This document shows, piece by piece, positions 44,024 to 53,046 of a DNA stretch of 64,000 nt (the stretch's first letter is position 1; every line of letters begins with the position of its first letter). The notes under the pieces were generated by a model. It was not told where the DNA came from. It made no database searches and saw only the letters and a program-made list of their open reading frames with translations. The translations under genes were made by a program, and so were the position numbers. Origin of the DNA: an uncultured Bacteroidales bacterium (lineage in GTDB: Bacteria > Bacteroidota > Bacteroidia > Bacteroidales > UBA932); NCBI GenBank assembly GCA_949296645.1, contig CASFPH010000003.1, positions 107,341 to 171,340 of the forward strand. Direction: 5' to 3'.

Positions 44024-46108
44024 ATGGTGTTCAAGAATAAAGAGATCATCTGTTTCATTTTTATGGCCTTTCTGTTTCCGGCCGGCGGTGCGTCTGCTTC
44101 GTTCCGTTTTACTTATCCTGATTCGCTGGGCGTTTACGGCAATATTGACGATACTCTCAATCAGGTGGTGATTACGGCAAGAAATACCCATGAAATAGCT
44201 CCAGTACAGAGCCTTTCAGGGGAGAAACTACAGAAACTCAGCACATTTTCCGTTTCTGACGCACTGCGCTATTTTTCGGGGGTACAGATAAAGGATTATG
44301 GCGGTATAGGCGGTCTGAAGACAATCAATGTCAGAAGTATGGGAAGCCAGCACGTGGGGGTTTTCTATGACGGTGTGCAGATAACCAATGCACAGAACGG
44401 TACTGTGGATTTGGGCAGGTTCTCGATGGACAATATGGAGGTCCTTTCGGTATACAACGGGCAGAAAAGCGCCGTTTTCCAGTCGGCAAAGGATTTCTCG
44501 TCGGCCAGTGCACTGTATATGGTATCGCGGAGACCCGTTTTTGAAGATGCCAAAAACAACAACTGGGTATTCAGGGGAAAGACCGGATCATTCGATCTGG
44601 GGAATGTCTCCGCCTTGTGGGAACACAGATACAATGAACACGTCTCCTCTTCTGTAAATGCCGAGTTTCTCAGTACATCTGGAAAATATAAGTTCCGTTA
44701 CAGTAAGGACGGCGGTTATGATACTACGGAGGTGAGGAGAAACGGTGATGTCACGTCTTTCAGGGGAGAGGCGGCTGTATTCGGAAAGCATGAGAAGTTC
44801 GACTGGTTCGGGAAAGTCTATTTCTATGAATCCGAAAGGGGGTATCCGGGTGCTGCCGTCAAAAAGGATTACGGAATATCCCTTCTCAACGAGGACAGAC
44901 AGCATGACAGGAATTTCTTCGCCCAGTCATCATTCACTTATTCCGGAAATGATTTTTATTCACTGAAATTCCAGGCGAAATACTCGAAGGACTATATGAA
45001 CTATATCATGCCTCCGCACAGTACCGTACAGCCTGCGAACAACAAATACTGGCAGGACGAGATATATTTTTCAGCAGCCGGACTGTTGAACCTGACTGAT
45101 TTCTGGAGTGTGAACATATCAGGCGATTATCAGTGGAACAGGCTTGATGCCAAAGGTTCGGATATGTTCGATGCGAACTTCAGTTTCCCGAGAAGGCATA
45201 CCGTGCTGGCCGCGGCCGCAACCTCCGCACGGCTGCCGTTCGGTCTGTCAGCCCAGGCGTCGCTTCTTTATACATTCGTACATGACGAGAGTGCGAAAGA
45301 CATGGAGGTCGCGCCGGATAAAAGTATATTTACACCTTCGCTGATATTGTCTTACCGGCCGTGGAAAAAGCTTGGTCTGGAGTTCAGGGCATTCTACAAG
45401 AACATTTTCAGGATGCCTACATTCAATGACCTTTATTATGTACAGATAGGGAACAGACTGCTCAGACCAGAATATGCGGTGCAGTATGATGTAGGGGCCG
45501 TTTACAGGAAGAGTTTTCAGAAAGGCGTGCTTGAATCGCTGGACCTGTCTGTTGACGGGTACTTCAATCAGGTGAAGGACAAGATAATTGCCACGCCTAC
45601 GTCCAACCAGCTGGTATGGACCATGCTTAATCTGGGATATGTGGAAATCCTCGGAACAGACGTTACGGCTTCCATCGGACTCCGTTTCGGGGAATTTCTG
45701 CTGTCCGGAAGGCTTTCTTATACCTACCAGAATGCGGTGGACCTTACCGAAAACAAGAAAGATGAGGATCTGGGTGAAGGTGTGGTGAACGTATACGGAG
45801 ATCAGATACCTTATATACCATGGCACAGCGGATCGGTCACGATGAACTGTGTCTTCAGGAACTGGGACCTTAATTACAGTTTCATATATACCGGAGAGAG
45901 GTATATGCTCGGCGGGAATATCCCTGTCAACTATATCCTCCCATGGTATACGAGCGACATAGCTGTCTCAAGGAAATTCACGTTCAGCAAGTTCGGGATG
46001 AAGGCCTCGCTTGAGGTGAACAATCTTTTCAACCAGCAGTACGAGGTGGTGAAATGGTATCCTATGCCAGGTACAAATTTCAAGATAGTGTTGATATTCG
46101 AAATATAA
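44024..46108 (+). CDS. btuB: TonB-dependent vitamin B12 receptor (BtuB-like)
   Basis: This 694-residue outer-membrane protein has a signal peptide (ICFIFMAFLFPAGGASA), a TonB-box-like stretch NQVVITARNTHEIAP and a plug (SVSDALRYFSGVQIKDYGGI, then LKTINVRSMGSQHVGVFYDG). A 22-stranded barrel of typical length follows, ending with an aromatic strand FKIVLIFEI. The cobalamin riboswitch and the downstream BtuG-like gene identify the substrate as cobalamins. ATG 44024 is preferred to the TTG at 44006. The next gene starts 12 nt downstream. Confidence 0.93.
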   Translation: MVFKNKEIICFIFMAFLFPAGGASASFRFTYPDSLGVYGNIDDTLNQVVITARNTHEIAPVQSLSGEKLQKLSTFSVSDALRYFSGVQIKDYGGIGGLKTINVRSMGSQHVGVFYDGVQITNAQNGTVDLGRFSMDNMEVLSVYNGQKSAVFQSAKDFSSASALYMVSRRPVFEDAKNNNWVFRGKTGSFDLGNVSALWEHRYNEHVSSSVNAEFLSTSGKYKFRYSKDGGYDTTEVRRNGDVTSFRGEAAVFGKHEKFDWFGKVYFYESERGYPGAAVKKDYGISLLNEDRQHDRNFFAQSSFTYSGNDFYSLKFQAKYSKDYMNYIMPPHSTVQPANNKYWQDEIYFSAAGLLNLTDFWSVNISGDYQWNRLDAKGSDMFDANFSFPRRHTVLAAAATSARLPFGLSAQASLLYTFVHDESAKDMEVAPDKSIFTPSLILSYRPWKKLGLEFRAFYKNIFRMPTFNDLYYVQIGNRLLRPEYAVQYDVGAVYRKSFQKGVLESLDLSVDGYFNQVKDKIIATPTSNQLVWTMLNLGYVEILGTDVTASIGLRFGEFLLSGRLSYTYQNAVDLTENKKDEDLGEGVVNVYGDQIPYIPWHSGSVTMNCVFRNWDLNYSFIYTGERYMLGGNIPVNYILPWYTSDIAVSRKFTFSKFGMKASLEVNNLFNQQYEVVKWYPMPGTNFKIVLIFEI

Positions 46109-46120
46109 TAAACAAAAGGT

Positions 46121-47284
46121 ATGAATATCAGGAAAAATATCATTGCGGTTTGCATTGCCGCGGCATTCTGTTCCGGAATATCTTCCTGCAGGAAAGGTGA
46201 TCCCGTACTGCCTTCAGAGCCGGTCGTGGTCAACCCGTGGGACAAGATAAGCGGGGACATATGTGGCTTCTATCTTCTTAACGAGGGCAATATGGGCAGC
46301 AACAAGGCTTCGCTGGACCATTACGACTATTCCACAGGCGTATATACGAGAAATATTTACGGGGAACGCAATCCGTTTGAGGTCAAGGACCTGGGGGATG
46401 TGGGAAATGATCTGAAGATATACGGTAACAAGTTGTGGGCGGTGATCAACTGCTCGAATTATGTGGAGGTAATGGATGTCTCTACGGCAAAGCATATTGC
46501 GAAAATAGCCGTACCTAACTGCCGTTATCTTGCATTCAAGGACGGATATGCATATGTAAGCGCATATGCCGGGCCTGTACAGATAGATCCGGATGCCAGG
46601 ATAGGTATGGTTGTGAAAATTGATACTGCCGATTTCAAGATCGTGGACAGCTGCATAGTGGGGTATCAGCCTGAAGAGATCGCGATTGTAGACGATAAAA
46701 TGTATGTCGCGAATTCAGGAGGATACAGGGTACCCAATTATGACCGTACTGTATCCGTAATCGATATACCTTCATTCGAGGAGACGCACAAGATTGATGT
46801 GGATATAAACCTTCACAGGATTGTCCCTGACAGGCATGGAAAACTGTATGTCTCGTCAAGAGGCGATTATTACGGGCAGCATTCGAAAACCTATGTGATC
46901 GATGTGGAGACCGAAGAGGTGCATGAGACCATGGACAATCTGCCGAACAGCAACATGACCCTTTGCGGTGACTCCCTGTATGTTTACAGCAACGAGTTCA
47001 GTTATATCACCAAAGAATGGACGGTTTCGTATGCAATACTTGATACAAGGACAGGAAGGGTCGTTACAAGGAATTTCATTACGGACGGGACTGACAAGAA
47101 GATAAAGGTGCCTTATGCGATTGCCGTGCATCCTGTTACGCGTGACTTTTTCGTTTCTGATGCAAAGGACTATGTAAGCCCCGGTGTCCTGCACTGTTTT
47201 TCCAAAGACGGGAAACGCAAGTGGTCTGTAACTACGGGTGATATCCCGTCGAACATAGCCTTTACGGACAAAAAACTTGAATAA
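46121..47284 (+). CDS. btuG: BtuG-like surface cobalamin-binding beta-propeller lipoprotein
   Basis: This 387-residue lipoprotein (SGISSCRKGDPVLPSE, with Lys and acidic residues after the Cys suitable for surface export) is a seven-blade YncE/DUF5074-like propeller. Typical blade turns are KLWAVINCSNYVEVMDVSTA, then VDDKMYVANSGGYRVPNYDR and HGKLYVSSRGDY. In Bacteroides thetaiotaomicron such a protein sits over the BtuB pore and captures B12 with very high affinity. Here it directly follows btuB and shares its riboswitch-controlled transcript. Confidence 0.87.
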   Translation: MNIRKNIIAVCIAAAFCSGISSCRKGDPVLPSEPVVVNPWDKISGDICGFYLLNEGNMGSNKASLDHYDYSTGVYTRNIYGERNPFEVKDLGDVGNDLKIYGNKLWAVINCSNYVEVMDVSTAKHIAKIAVPNCRYLAFKDGYAYVSAYAGPVQIDPDARIGMVVKIDTADFKIVDSCIVGYQPEEIAIVDDKMYVANSGGYRVPNYDRTVSVIDIPSFEETHKIDVDINLHRIVPDRHGKLYVSSRGDYYGQHSKTYVIDVETEEVHETMDNLPNSNMTLCGDSLYVYSNEFSYITKEWTVSYAILDTRTGRVVTRNFITDGTDKKIKVPYAIAVHPVTRDFFVSDAKDYVSPGVLHCFSKDGKRKWSVTTGDIPSNIAFTDKKLE

Positions 47285-47314
47285 CATTTTAGGAACCTTA
47301 TAAACAATATAGTT

Positions 47315-48640
47315 ATGAAGTTATTTAATTTTTCAGGAATGCGGGTGTTTATGCCTGCATTCATCATCGGATGCATACTTGCATCATTGACGGTAGTGTC
47401 ATGTAATAAAAAAGAGCAGCCTTATCTGTTGCAGAAGGGTGACATTACCGTAACTGTACCTGAGGGCGGTTTTACAGCCAAAGTGGACCGGCTTTTCAGG
47501 GTAGAGGTCCGGAGCGTTTCGGACAAGGGAATAGTATATTGCTGGAAAATAGACGGTGAGGCTGTTTCGGAGCAGAAAAACTTCGAACATATGTTCGCAA
47601 TGATAGGGGAGTATGAACTGCTTCTTGCCGTATCACAGGGTGAGACGACGTTCGAGTATCCTTTTACCGTGAAGGTCACGCTTGAAGGAGGTCTTGACCC
47701 TATGCCTGAAGAGGCTACTCCTTATATAACCAAAGTGCTGGATTTCATGCCGGCAGTGGGCCAGTTCACCAACCAGCTGCCGGAATATGAAGAGGGCGAT
47801 ACCCAGGAAACGATGAATGCCAAGGTGCTTGAGATGATAGGAAACAACAATAAGGGGAAGATTTCCCTCGGAGGTTTCGGAGGTTATGTGGTTGTAGGTT
47901 TCGACCATACGATTGAAAACAAGGCCGGACTAAGGGATTTCAGGGTTTTGGGCAATGCTTCTTATTCGAATGCGAATCCTGACCAGAATGCTCCGGAAGG
48001 CGGTAACTGTGAGCCGGGTGTGATCATGGTAGCGTATGACAAGAACAAGAACGGTGTTCCGGATGATGATGAATGGTATGAGATAGCAGGCAGTTCGCAT
48101 GAGGATCCTGCACTGGAACCGTGGTATGAGAAGGCAAGAAAAAACGGCAATGATGTGAATCTGTACAGAAACTACGAGATTACCTATTACCGTCCTGAGA
48201 AAGAGCCTGCAAACGCTGATGAAATGAAACAGTATATACGCTGGGAGGACAACCAGGGAAATTCCGGTTATAAAGTCAAGAATACATTCCACCGTCAGCC
48301 TTATTTCCCTCAGTGGTTCAACGGAGACAAACTTACTTTCAAAGGGACATGTCTGCCGCAGAACGGTATAGACGAGAGCGGAAAGGGCAATTATTTCGTG
48401 CTCTACAAGTACCGTTACGGTTATGCGGACAACGAGAAGAACAATATGGACGAATCCGCAATCGATATCGACTGGGCCGTCAATTCAAAAGGGCAGAAGG
48501 TCAATCTCCCCGGAGTGGACTTCATAAAGATCTACACTGGAGTAAATCAGGAGAACGGTTGGCTTGGTGAGTGTTCTACCGAGATAACCGGAGTCGAGGA
48601 CCTGCATCTCCTCGGTGTGGAAATAGAGACTCGCAAATAA
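47315..48640 (+). CDS. Surface lipoprotein of the B12 locus with PKD-like and C-terminal binding domain
   Basis: This 441-residue lipoprotein (SLTVVSCNKKEQPY) starts with a PKD-like beta-sandwich (about 45-130; GIVYCWKIDGEAVSEQKNFE, then GEYELLLAVSQGETTF). A long domain follows with GGFGGYVVVGFDHTIENKAG and a calcium-loop-like DKNKNGVPDDDEWYEIAGSS (about 235-254). Proteins of this make-up occur in Bacteroides B12 loci as cell-surface proteins. It is the third gene of the riboswitch unit, 30 nt after btuG. It probably assists capture of cobamides or cobamide-protein complexes; that role is inferred. Confidence 0.8.
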   Translation: MKLFNFSGMRVFMPAFIIGCILASLTVVSCNKKEQPYLLQKGDITVTVPEGGFTAKVDRLFRVEVRSVSDKGIVYCWKIDGEAVSEQKNFEHMFAMIGEYELLLAVSQGETTFEYPFTVKVTLEGGLDPMPEEATPYITKVLDFMPAVGQFTNQLPEYEEGDTQETMNAKVLEMIGNNNKGKISLGGFGGYVVVGFDHTIENKAGLRDFRVLGNASYSNANPDQNAPEGGNCEPGVIMVAYDKNKNGVPDDDEWYEIAGSSHEDPALEPWYEKARKNGNDVNLYRNYEITYYRPEKEPANADEMKQYIRWEDNQGNSGYKVKNTFHRQPYFPQWFNGDKLTFKGTCLPQNGIDESGKGNYFVLYKYRYGYADNEKNNMDESAIDIDWAVNSKGQKVNLPGVDFIKIYTGVNQENGWLGECSTEITGVEDLHLLGVEIETRK

Positions 48641-48650
48641 TCACGTTTAT

Positions 48651-49976
48651 TTATATCTCTGCCTTTCTCCAGTTGAAGAATTTCAGATATATCACGCTTC
48701 CCGCAAGAAGAATCGCATAATATACGATTTCACATGTAAAGCATGCTTCTACGGGCCATCTGAGAACCCAGCTGGAGACTATGATGAACAGCAGATAAAT
48801 GATCTGGGCGGCTATCTCGACGAAGAGGGCCGCCTTTGTATTTCCTGTGCCGGAAATGGAGTAGAAACATACGTTTGACATCGCGGCGATGACAATGGCT
48901 GCCGCAATCACATATACTGACGGTATTGCGTCTTTTATCAGATCGGCACTTTCGGTATATATGGAAAGCAGTGTGTCCGGGAACATACTCATCGCAACCG
49001 CGCAGAATGTACCAAGTATCAGGCTCATTTTCAATGTTCTCCTGATTATGGTCATGACCTTGTCGGTCATTCCGTGGCCTATGGCGTTGCTGACAATTGT
49101 GTTGACCGTTGTTGACAGTGCCTGTACAGGTATAAGTGTAAGTATATATATGCTTCTTACCACGTTTGCGATTGCCAGTTCCCTCTGCCCCAGATGTTCT
49201 ATCGCGAGGAAGAAGACGAACCATGTGGCGAGCGGGATGAACTGCTGCAGCATCATGAAAACAGAGACATTCAGTATTTCGCGGATAAGTCTGAAATCAG
49301 GGGTGAATGAAACTGTCAGACCGTATTTCCTGTAGTCAACGGCATATCGTGTGTATATGAAGAAAAACAGAAGAGAACCGGCTTCAGCCATTACGGAAGC
49401 CAGTGCGGCTCCTTCAAGCCCCATTGCCGGCAGTCCGAATTTGCCGAATATCAATGCATAGTCAAGGGCTATATTGATGGCAGCCATGACTATGGCGTTG
49501 ATTGTAAGTACTTTTGTCCTGGTTATGGCTACATAGAAGGCCCTGAACATGGTATTGGCAAAAGAAAACAGCAGTCCCCACATGCGGATGCTGAAGAAAG
49601 AGACAGATGCTTCAAGGATTGTATCGGACGATATCATCAGACTCATGAAGGGTCTTGCGGTGAAGTATGATATTGCAAGGAGTGCTGCTGCCATCATCAT
49701 ACTGAATGCCGTTCCCTGGGTAAGGACCTGTCCTATACGGCTGTAGTTCCCTTCTCCGTTTCTTCTCGCCATCAGGATCTGGGCACCTACGCTGAAACCG
49801 AAAGCCAGTGTGAAAAGGCATATATAATAGAGACCTCCTATTGCGGAGGCCCCAAGTTCTATTTCACCTACATGTCCCAGAAATGCAGTGTCGGTTACAT
49901 TTATCAGGTTCTGTGCAAGCAGACCCAGAAAGATGGGATAACTTACCTTTATTATGTTTCTTTTGCTGTACAACAA
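48651..49976 (-). CDS. MATE-family multidrug/organic-cation exporter
   Basis: This 441-residue inner-membrane protein has twelve hydrophobic helices in two MatE halves. The N-terminus reads YPIFLGLLAQNLINVTDTAF then LGHVGEIELGASAIGG, and helix 7 onward begins near DFRLIREILNVSVFMMLQQF. The N-terminal acidic residue of helix 1 (NVTDTAF) is conserved. It stands alone, convergent with the B12 unit and divergent from nothing close. The family exports cationic drugs or metabolites in exchange for sodium or protons. Confidence 0.92.
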   Translation of the reverse strand: MLYSKRNIIKVSYPIFLGLLAQNLINVTDTAFLGHVGEIELGASAIGGLYYICLFTLAFGFSVGAQILMARRNGEGNYSRIGQVLTQGTAFSMMMAAALLAISYFTARPFMSLMISSDTILEASVSFFSIRMWGLLFSFANTMFRAFYVAITRTKVLTINAIVMAAINIALDYALIFGKFGLPAMGLEGAALASVMAEAGSLLFFFIYTRYAVDYRKYGLTVSFTPDFRLIREILNVSVFMMLQQFIPLATWFVFFLAIEHLGQRELAIANVVRSIYILTLIPVQALSTTVNTIVSNAIGHGMTDKVMTIIRRTLKMSLILGTFCAVAMSMFPDTLLSIYTESADLIKDAIPSVYVIAAAIVIAAMSNVCFYSISGTGNTKAALFVEIAAQIIYLLFIIVSSWVLRWPVEACFTCEIVYYAILLAGSVIYLKFFNWRKAEI

Positions 49977-49997
49977 GATATCCGGTTCTCCTGATTT

Positions 49998-50969
49998 TTA
50001 TTGTTTTTCTACAAGTTCTGTTTTCGTGTTGTCGTAAAGTGATGTAAGCACTGCCTCACGGCCTTTTCCGCGCAGGTCATATGCCGGACTTTTATATCCG
50101 AATCCGGACGCTGTCCGGTACTGTTTGAGGATGTAGTACATGCCGTCCGATTCAAGCTGTACAAGTTCGTGGTTGTTGAAGAACACTGCATTGTATGTTT
50201 TTCCGTCCTTGTCTTTTTCCGTGAATGTGCATTTTACGGTATTTTCTGTACCGGAAGAAGCGAAGATTATCCTGCCTCTTCTTGAAACTATCCATCCTCC
50301 GCTGCACTCTTCTACATTGTATGTGTCATCGTCTTCAACATTCCATACATGACTTCCGTCCGGGCGTGTCCTTCTTTCCAGTACTGCGGATTCCGCATCC
50401 GGGAGGAAGATTTCCAGTTTTGATGAATCTCCGTTGAATACTATGAATGCGGCACTTGTGTGTTCTTCTCCTGTCGCATACATTACTTTCGTACCTTCTT
50501 CAAATACTCTTATGTCGCTGTTTTTCAGCTTCGAGTGAGTGTATCCTGCTGATGCCGGAGTTCCTCCGATTTTTTCCGGTCTGTTTCCGGAAGCACCGTT
50601 TTCATCTTCTCTGGTGTACTGTATCCTGTATTTTCCGAATTTATCAAGTGTAAGCGTGTCGCCTGAAACGGATATTATGTCGAGGGTGTCAGAGAACTCG
50701 ATTGTCTGGTGGTTGCCTATGCTCAGTCCGTTGAGTATTATTTTCTTTTCGGGTGTGATTTCCCATGATTTGTACTGGAGTGTAGCCATGCCTACGGACT
50801 CTGCTTTCCCGTCTTCGTAAAGTGTCATGCCCTGCACGATATCTTTGTTCACAGGCATTATCTCAATCCATTTTCCTGAAAGGTTTTTCATTGTAATATC
50901 ATTTCCCCCGGACTGTCCGCAGGAAAAAGCCGCGATTGCAGTAGCAGCTATGACAAGTGTTTTCTTCAT
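49998..50969 (-). CDS. Lipoprotein with lipocalin-like N-terminus and MliC-like repeats
   Basis: This 323-residue lipoprotein (signal MKKTLVIAATAIAAFSC) has a lipocalin-like domain at about residues 28-115 (MKNLSGKWIEIMPVNKDIVQ, then SGDTLTLDKFGKYRIQYTR). A middle part resembles MliC lysozyme inhibitors (KVMYATGEEHTSAAFIVFNG). A second such part is at the end (VKCTFTEKDKDGKTYNAVFF, then RTASGFGYKSPAYDL). The MliC assignment is weak. I chose ATG 50969; the earlier Met at 51035 lacks a signal. It is a single gene facing away from the flavodoxin gene. Confidence 0.7.
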   Translation of the reverse strand: MKKTLVIAATAIAAFSCGQSGGNDITMKNLSGKWIEIMPVNKDIVQGMTLYEDGKAESVGMATLQYKSWEITPEKKIILNGLSIGNHQTIEFSDTLDIISVSGDTLTLDKFGKYRIQYTREDENGASGNRPEKIGGTPASAGYTHSKLKNSDIRVFEEGTKVMYATGEEHTSAAFIVFNGDSSKLEIFLPDAESAVLERRTRPDGSHVWNVEDDDTYNVEECSGGWIVSRRGRIIFASSGTENTVKCTFTEKDKDGKTYNAVFFNNHELVQLESDGMYYILKQYRTASGFGYKSPAYDLRGKGREAVLTSLYDNTKTELVEKQ

Positions 50970-51096
50970 ATGGTCTGATTTTTCAATTTGCATATTCAAT
51001 GAGCAAAAATACTCAATTTTGGGTATTCCAGGCAAATCGTAATAATATCATCTTTGCATCAGTTAATGTAATGAATGTTAAAAAAGTGTTTTAGTT

Positions 51097-51600
51097 ATGA
51101 AAAAAATCGGTATTTATTACGGTTCTTCCAGCGGAACTACCGAGAATGTAGCGGGAATGATTGCGGCGAAATTGGGTGTTGATTTCTCTGATGTGCATAA
51201 TGTGGCGAATGCCGGTGTGGATGATGTACCGCGTTATGACGTGCTGCTTCTCGGCAGTTCTACATGGGGAGCCGGTGATCTTCAGGACGACTGGTATGAC
51301 TTCCTTGCCAAACTGGCCTCGCTTGATCTTTCGGGCAAGAAGGTGGCTATATTCGGATGCGGTGATTCATCTGCTTTCAGTGATACTTTCTGCGATGCGA
51401 TAGGCACCATATATGAAGACCTTAAAGTTACCGGTTGCTCATTTATCGGGGAGGTCGATTCGTCAGGCTATTCGTTTGATGATTCCAAAGCGTGCATTGA
51501 CGGTGTGTTTGTGGGACTTCCGCTTGATGAGGTCAATGAGGACGGACTGACTGCCGGAAGAGTAGACAACTGGATAGTACAGCTTAAAAACCAGATGTGA
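51097..51600 (+). CDS. fldA: Flavodoxin
   Basis: This 167-residue FMN electron carrier has the phosphate-binding loop GSSSGTTENVAGMI near the start, the loop SSTWGAGDLQDDWYDFL and GCGDSSAFSDTFCDAIG. It is of long-chain flavodoxin length. It replaces ferredoxin when iron is short in many Bacteroidota. The DUF2023 gene follows, an arrangement common in the phylum. Confidence 0.95.
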   Translation: MKKIGIYYGSSSGTTENVAGMIAAKLGVDFSDVHNVANAGVDDVPRYDVLLLGSSTWGAGDLQDDWYDFLAKLASLDLSGKKVAIFGCGDSSAFSDTFCDAIGTIYEDLKVTGCSFIGEVDSSGYSFDDSKACIDGVFVGLPLDEVNEDGLTAGRVDNWIVQLKNQM

Positions 51601-51643
51601 TTTTTGAAAAATGAATTGTTGTCCGATTGTATCAGGTAATGTT

Positions 51644-52006
51644 ATGGAAAAGAACTTCTTTATGCCGGCGGAAATAAAAGTTCTGGGCAATCATATATAT
51701 GAGTACAAAAAAGGGGTACGTAATCTTGTCCTCTTCACTGTAAACAGAGAGTATGAAAAAATGGCAATAGACAGGTTGTCTTCCAACGGAATACATTTCT
51801 GTGTCCAAAAGGCGGGCACACGTAATATAAATCTCTATTTCGGAAAACCTGAATGTATCGAGACAATCAGAAGACTTATAGATAAACCGCTGAACCGCCT
51901 GACACCGGAGGAGGACTTTATACTTGGTGCTTTACTGGGATATGACCTTTGCATGCAATGTCAGCGGTTTTGCGAAAGAAAAAACAAATATGTTTCTCTT
52001 GCCTGA
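51644..52006 (+). CDS. DUF2023 family protein
   Basis: This 120-residue cytoplasmic protein ends with the family signature ILGALLGYDLCMQCQRFCER (Cys-x2-Cys-x3-Cys). Earlier it has VLGNHIYEYKKGVRNLVLFT. I chose ATG 51644 (MEKNFFMPAEIK); 51611 is possible. In Bacteroidota this family is found beside flavodoxin, as here (43-nt gap), and the CxxC pattern suggests redox or metal chemistry. Function is not established. Confidence 0.9.
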   Translation: MEKNFFMPAEIKVLGNHIYEYKKGVRNLVLFTVNREYEKMAIDRLSSNGIHFCVQKAGTRNINLYFGKPECIETIRRLIDKPLNRLTPEEDFILGALLGYDLCMQCQRFCERKNKYVSLA

Positions 52007-52080
52007 AAATCCATAGAACGGAGTGATCTGTGCGCGGGTGGTAGTTTATAGTTTAGTTATTGTGGTTAAATTTCAAGGAA

Positions 52081-52127
52081 AAGGGCGGTATGTCAAGAAT
52101 CAGGTGTGACATATCGCCCTTTTTTTC
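52081..52127 (+). terminator. Rho-independent terminator of the flavodoxin/DUF2023 unit
   Basis: AAGGGCGGTATGTCA (52081-52095) pairs with TGACATATCGCCCTT (52107-52121) with one G-T wobble, then runs into TTTTTT. Confidence 0.93.
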
Positions 52128-52194
52128 TTTCCGGAACGGTTTGAATATCGCGGAATTTTTACGAAAATTGCAGATACAATTAATTTATCCTGCC

Positions 52195-53028
52195 ATGAAG
52201 AAATATATTGTTTTTTTATTGATGTTTGTATCTGTCTTGCCTTGCCGGGCGCAGAAGTATCATGACGCCATGTTTCAGGAGGCGAAGGGCAATGTGAAGT
52301 CAATAAGTTTCGGCGACCATGTGTATGAATACGGTGTTGACGGATCACTTGCGCGGATTCTTGTGACAGACGATAACAGTAAGAAATATTTTGAAATAAC
52401 CAGGGACGGTTCCATGAATATTTCGGGAATTTCCATTTATGAAGACAGTGCTCATTTGCGTCTGGAACGTAAAAGCGTATTCAAATATCAGAACGGAATG
52501 ATTTCAGAAGAGACTGTTTCATTCAGACAGGATGTGATAGCACATGTCAAAACTTTTGTATACGATAACGGTTTATGCACATTCCATATTCATAAAAATC
52601 CGGGCGGGGAGAAAAGACTTACCGGAACCATGACACGCAGGATTACGTACTGGGATACTGATCCTGGCTCTGATATTGCGGAAAAAACAGTTGTTTCAGC
52701 CTCGGAAACAGGGTGGCAGGCTCTTGTAGGAAAGAAGCTTTCACTTACCGTTTACGGTATTTCGCAGAATGGAAAAGAGGTGAACAGGTTCAACTGCGGT
52801 ACCGGTGAATATCTTATGCTGTACGGCAATGGTGTTCTGTACTGGAACAACAGACATGACGGCAATACGTCATACAGTTATCGTATTGACGGCAATACGC
52901 TATATATTACCCAGACATCCGGAAAAGCCACGCAGGACAAATGGTTTGAACTGGTCCGGGTTGAAGGAAATGAGATAAAGACAGAAAGCAATGTCGGCAC
53001 TTACCGGTATTTCAGAATAGAAGAATGA
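52195..53028 (+). CDS. Secreted protein of unknown function
   Basis: This 277-residue protein has a signal peptide (MKKYIVFLLMFVSVLPCRAQ). Beta-rich sequence follows with YD-repeat-like pairs (FGDHVYEYGVDGSLARILVT, then NDNSKKYFEITRDGSMN-like text). The end of the protein, from about residue 190, looks like a lipocalin-type barrel (GEYLMLYGNGVLYWNNRHDG, then YSYRIDGNTLYITQ). I chose ATG 52195 because the Met at 52060 lies before the terminator. No specific function can be proposed. Confidence 0.75.
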   Translation: MKKYIVFLLMFVSVLPCRAQKYHDAMFQEAKGNVKSISFGDHVYEYGVDGSLARILVTDDNSKKYFEITRDGSMNISGISIYEDSAHLRLERKSVFKYQNGMISEETVSFRQDVIAHVKTFVYDNGLCTFHIHKNPGGEKRLTGTMTRRITYWDTDPGSDIAEKTVVSASETGWQALVGKKLSLTVYGISQNGKEVNRFNCGTGEYLMLYGNGVLYWNNRHDGNTSYSYRIDGNTLYITQTSGKATQDKWFELVRVEGNEIKTESNVGTYRYFRIEE

Positions 53029-53046
53029 TTTTTTATATAGATTAGT

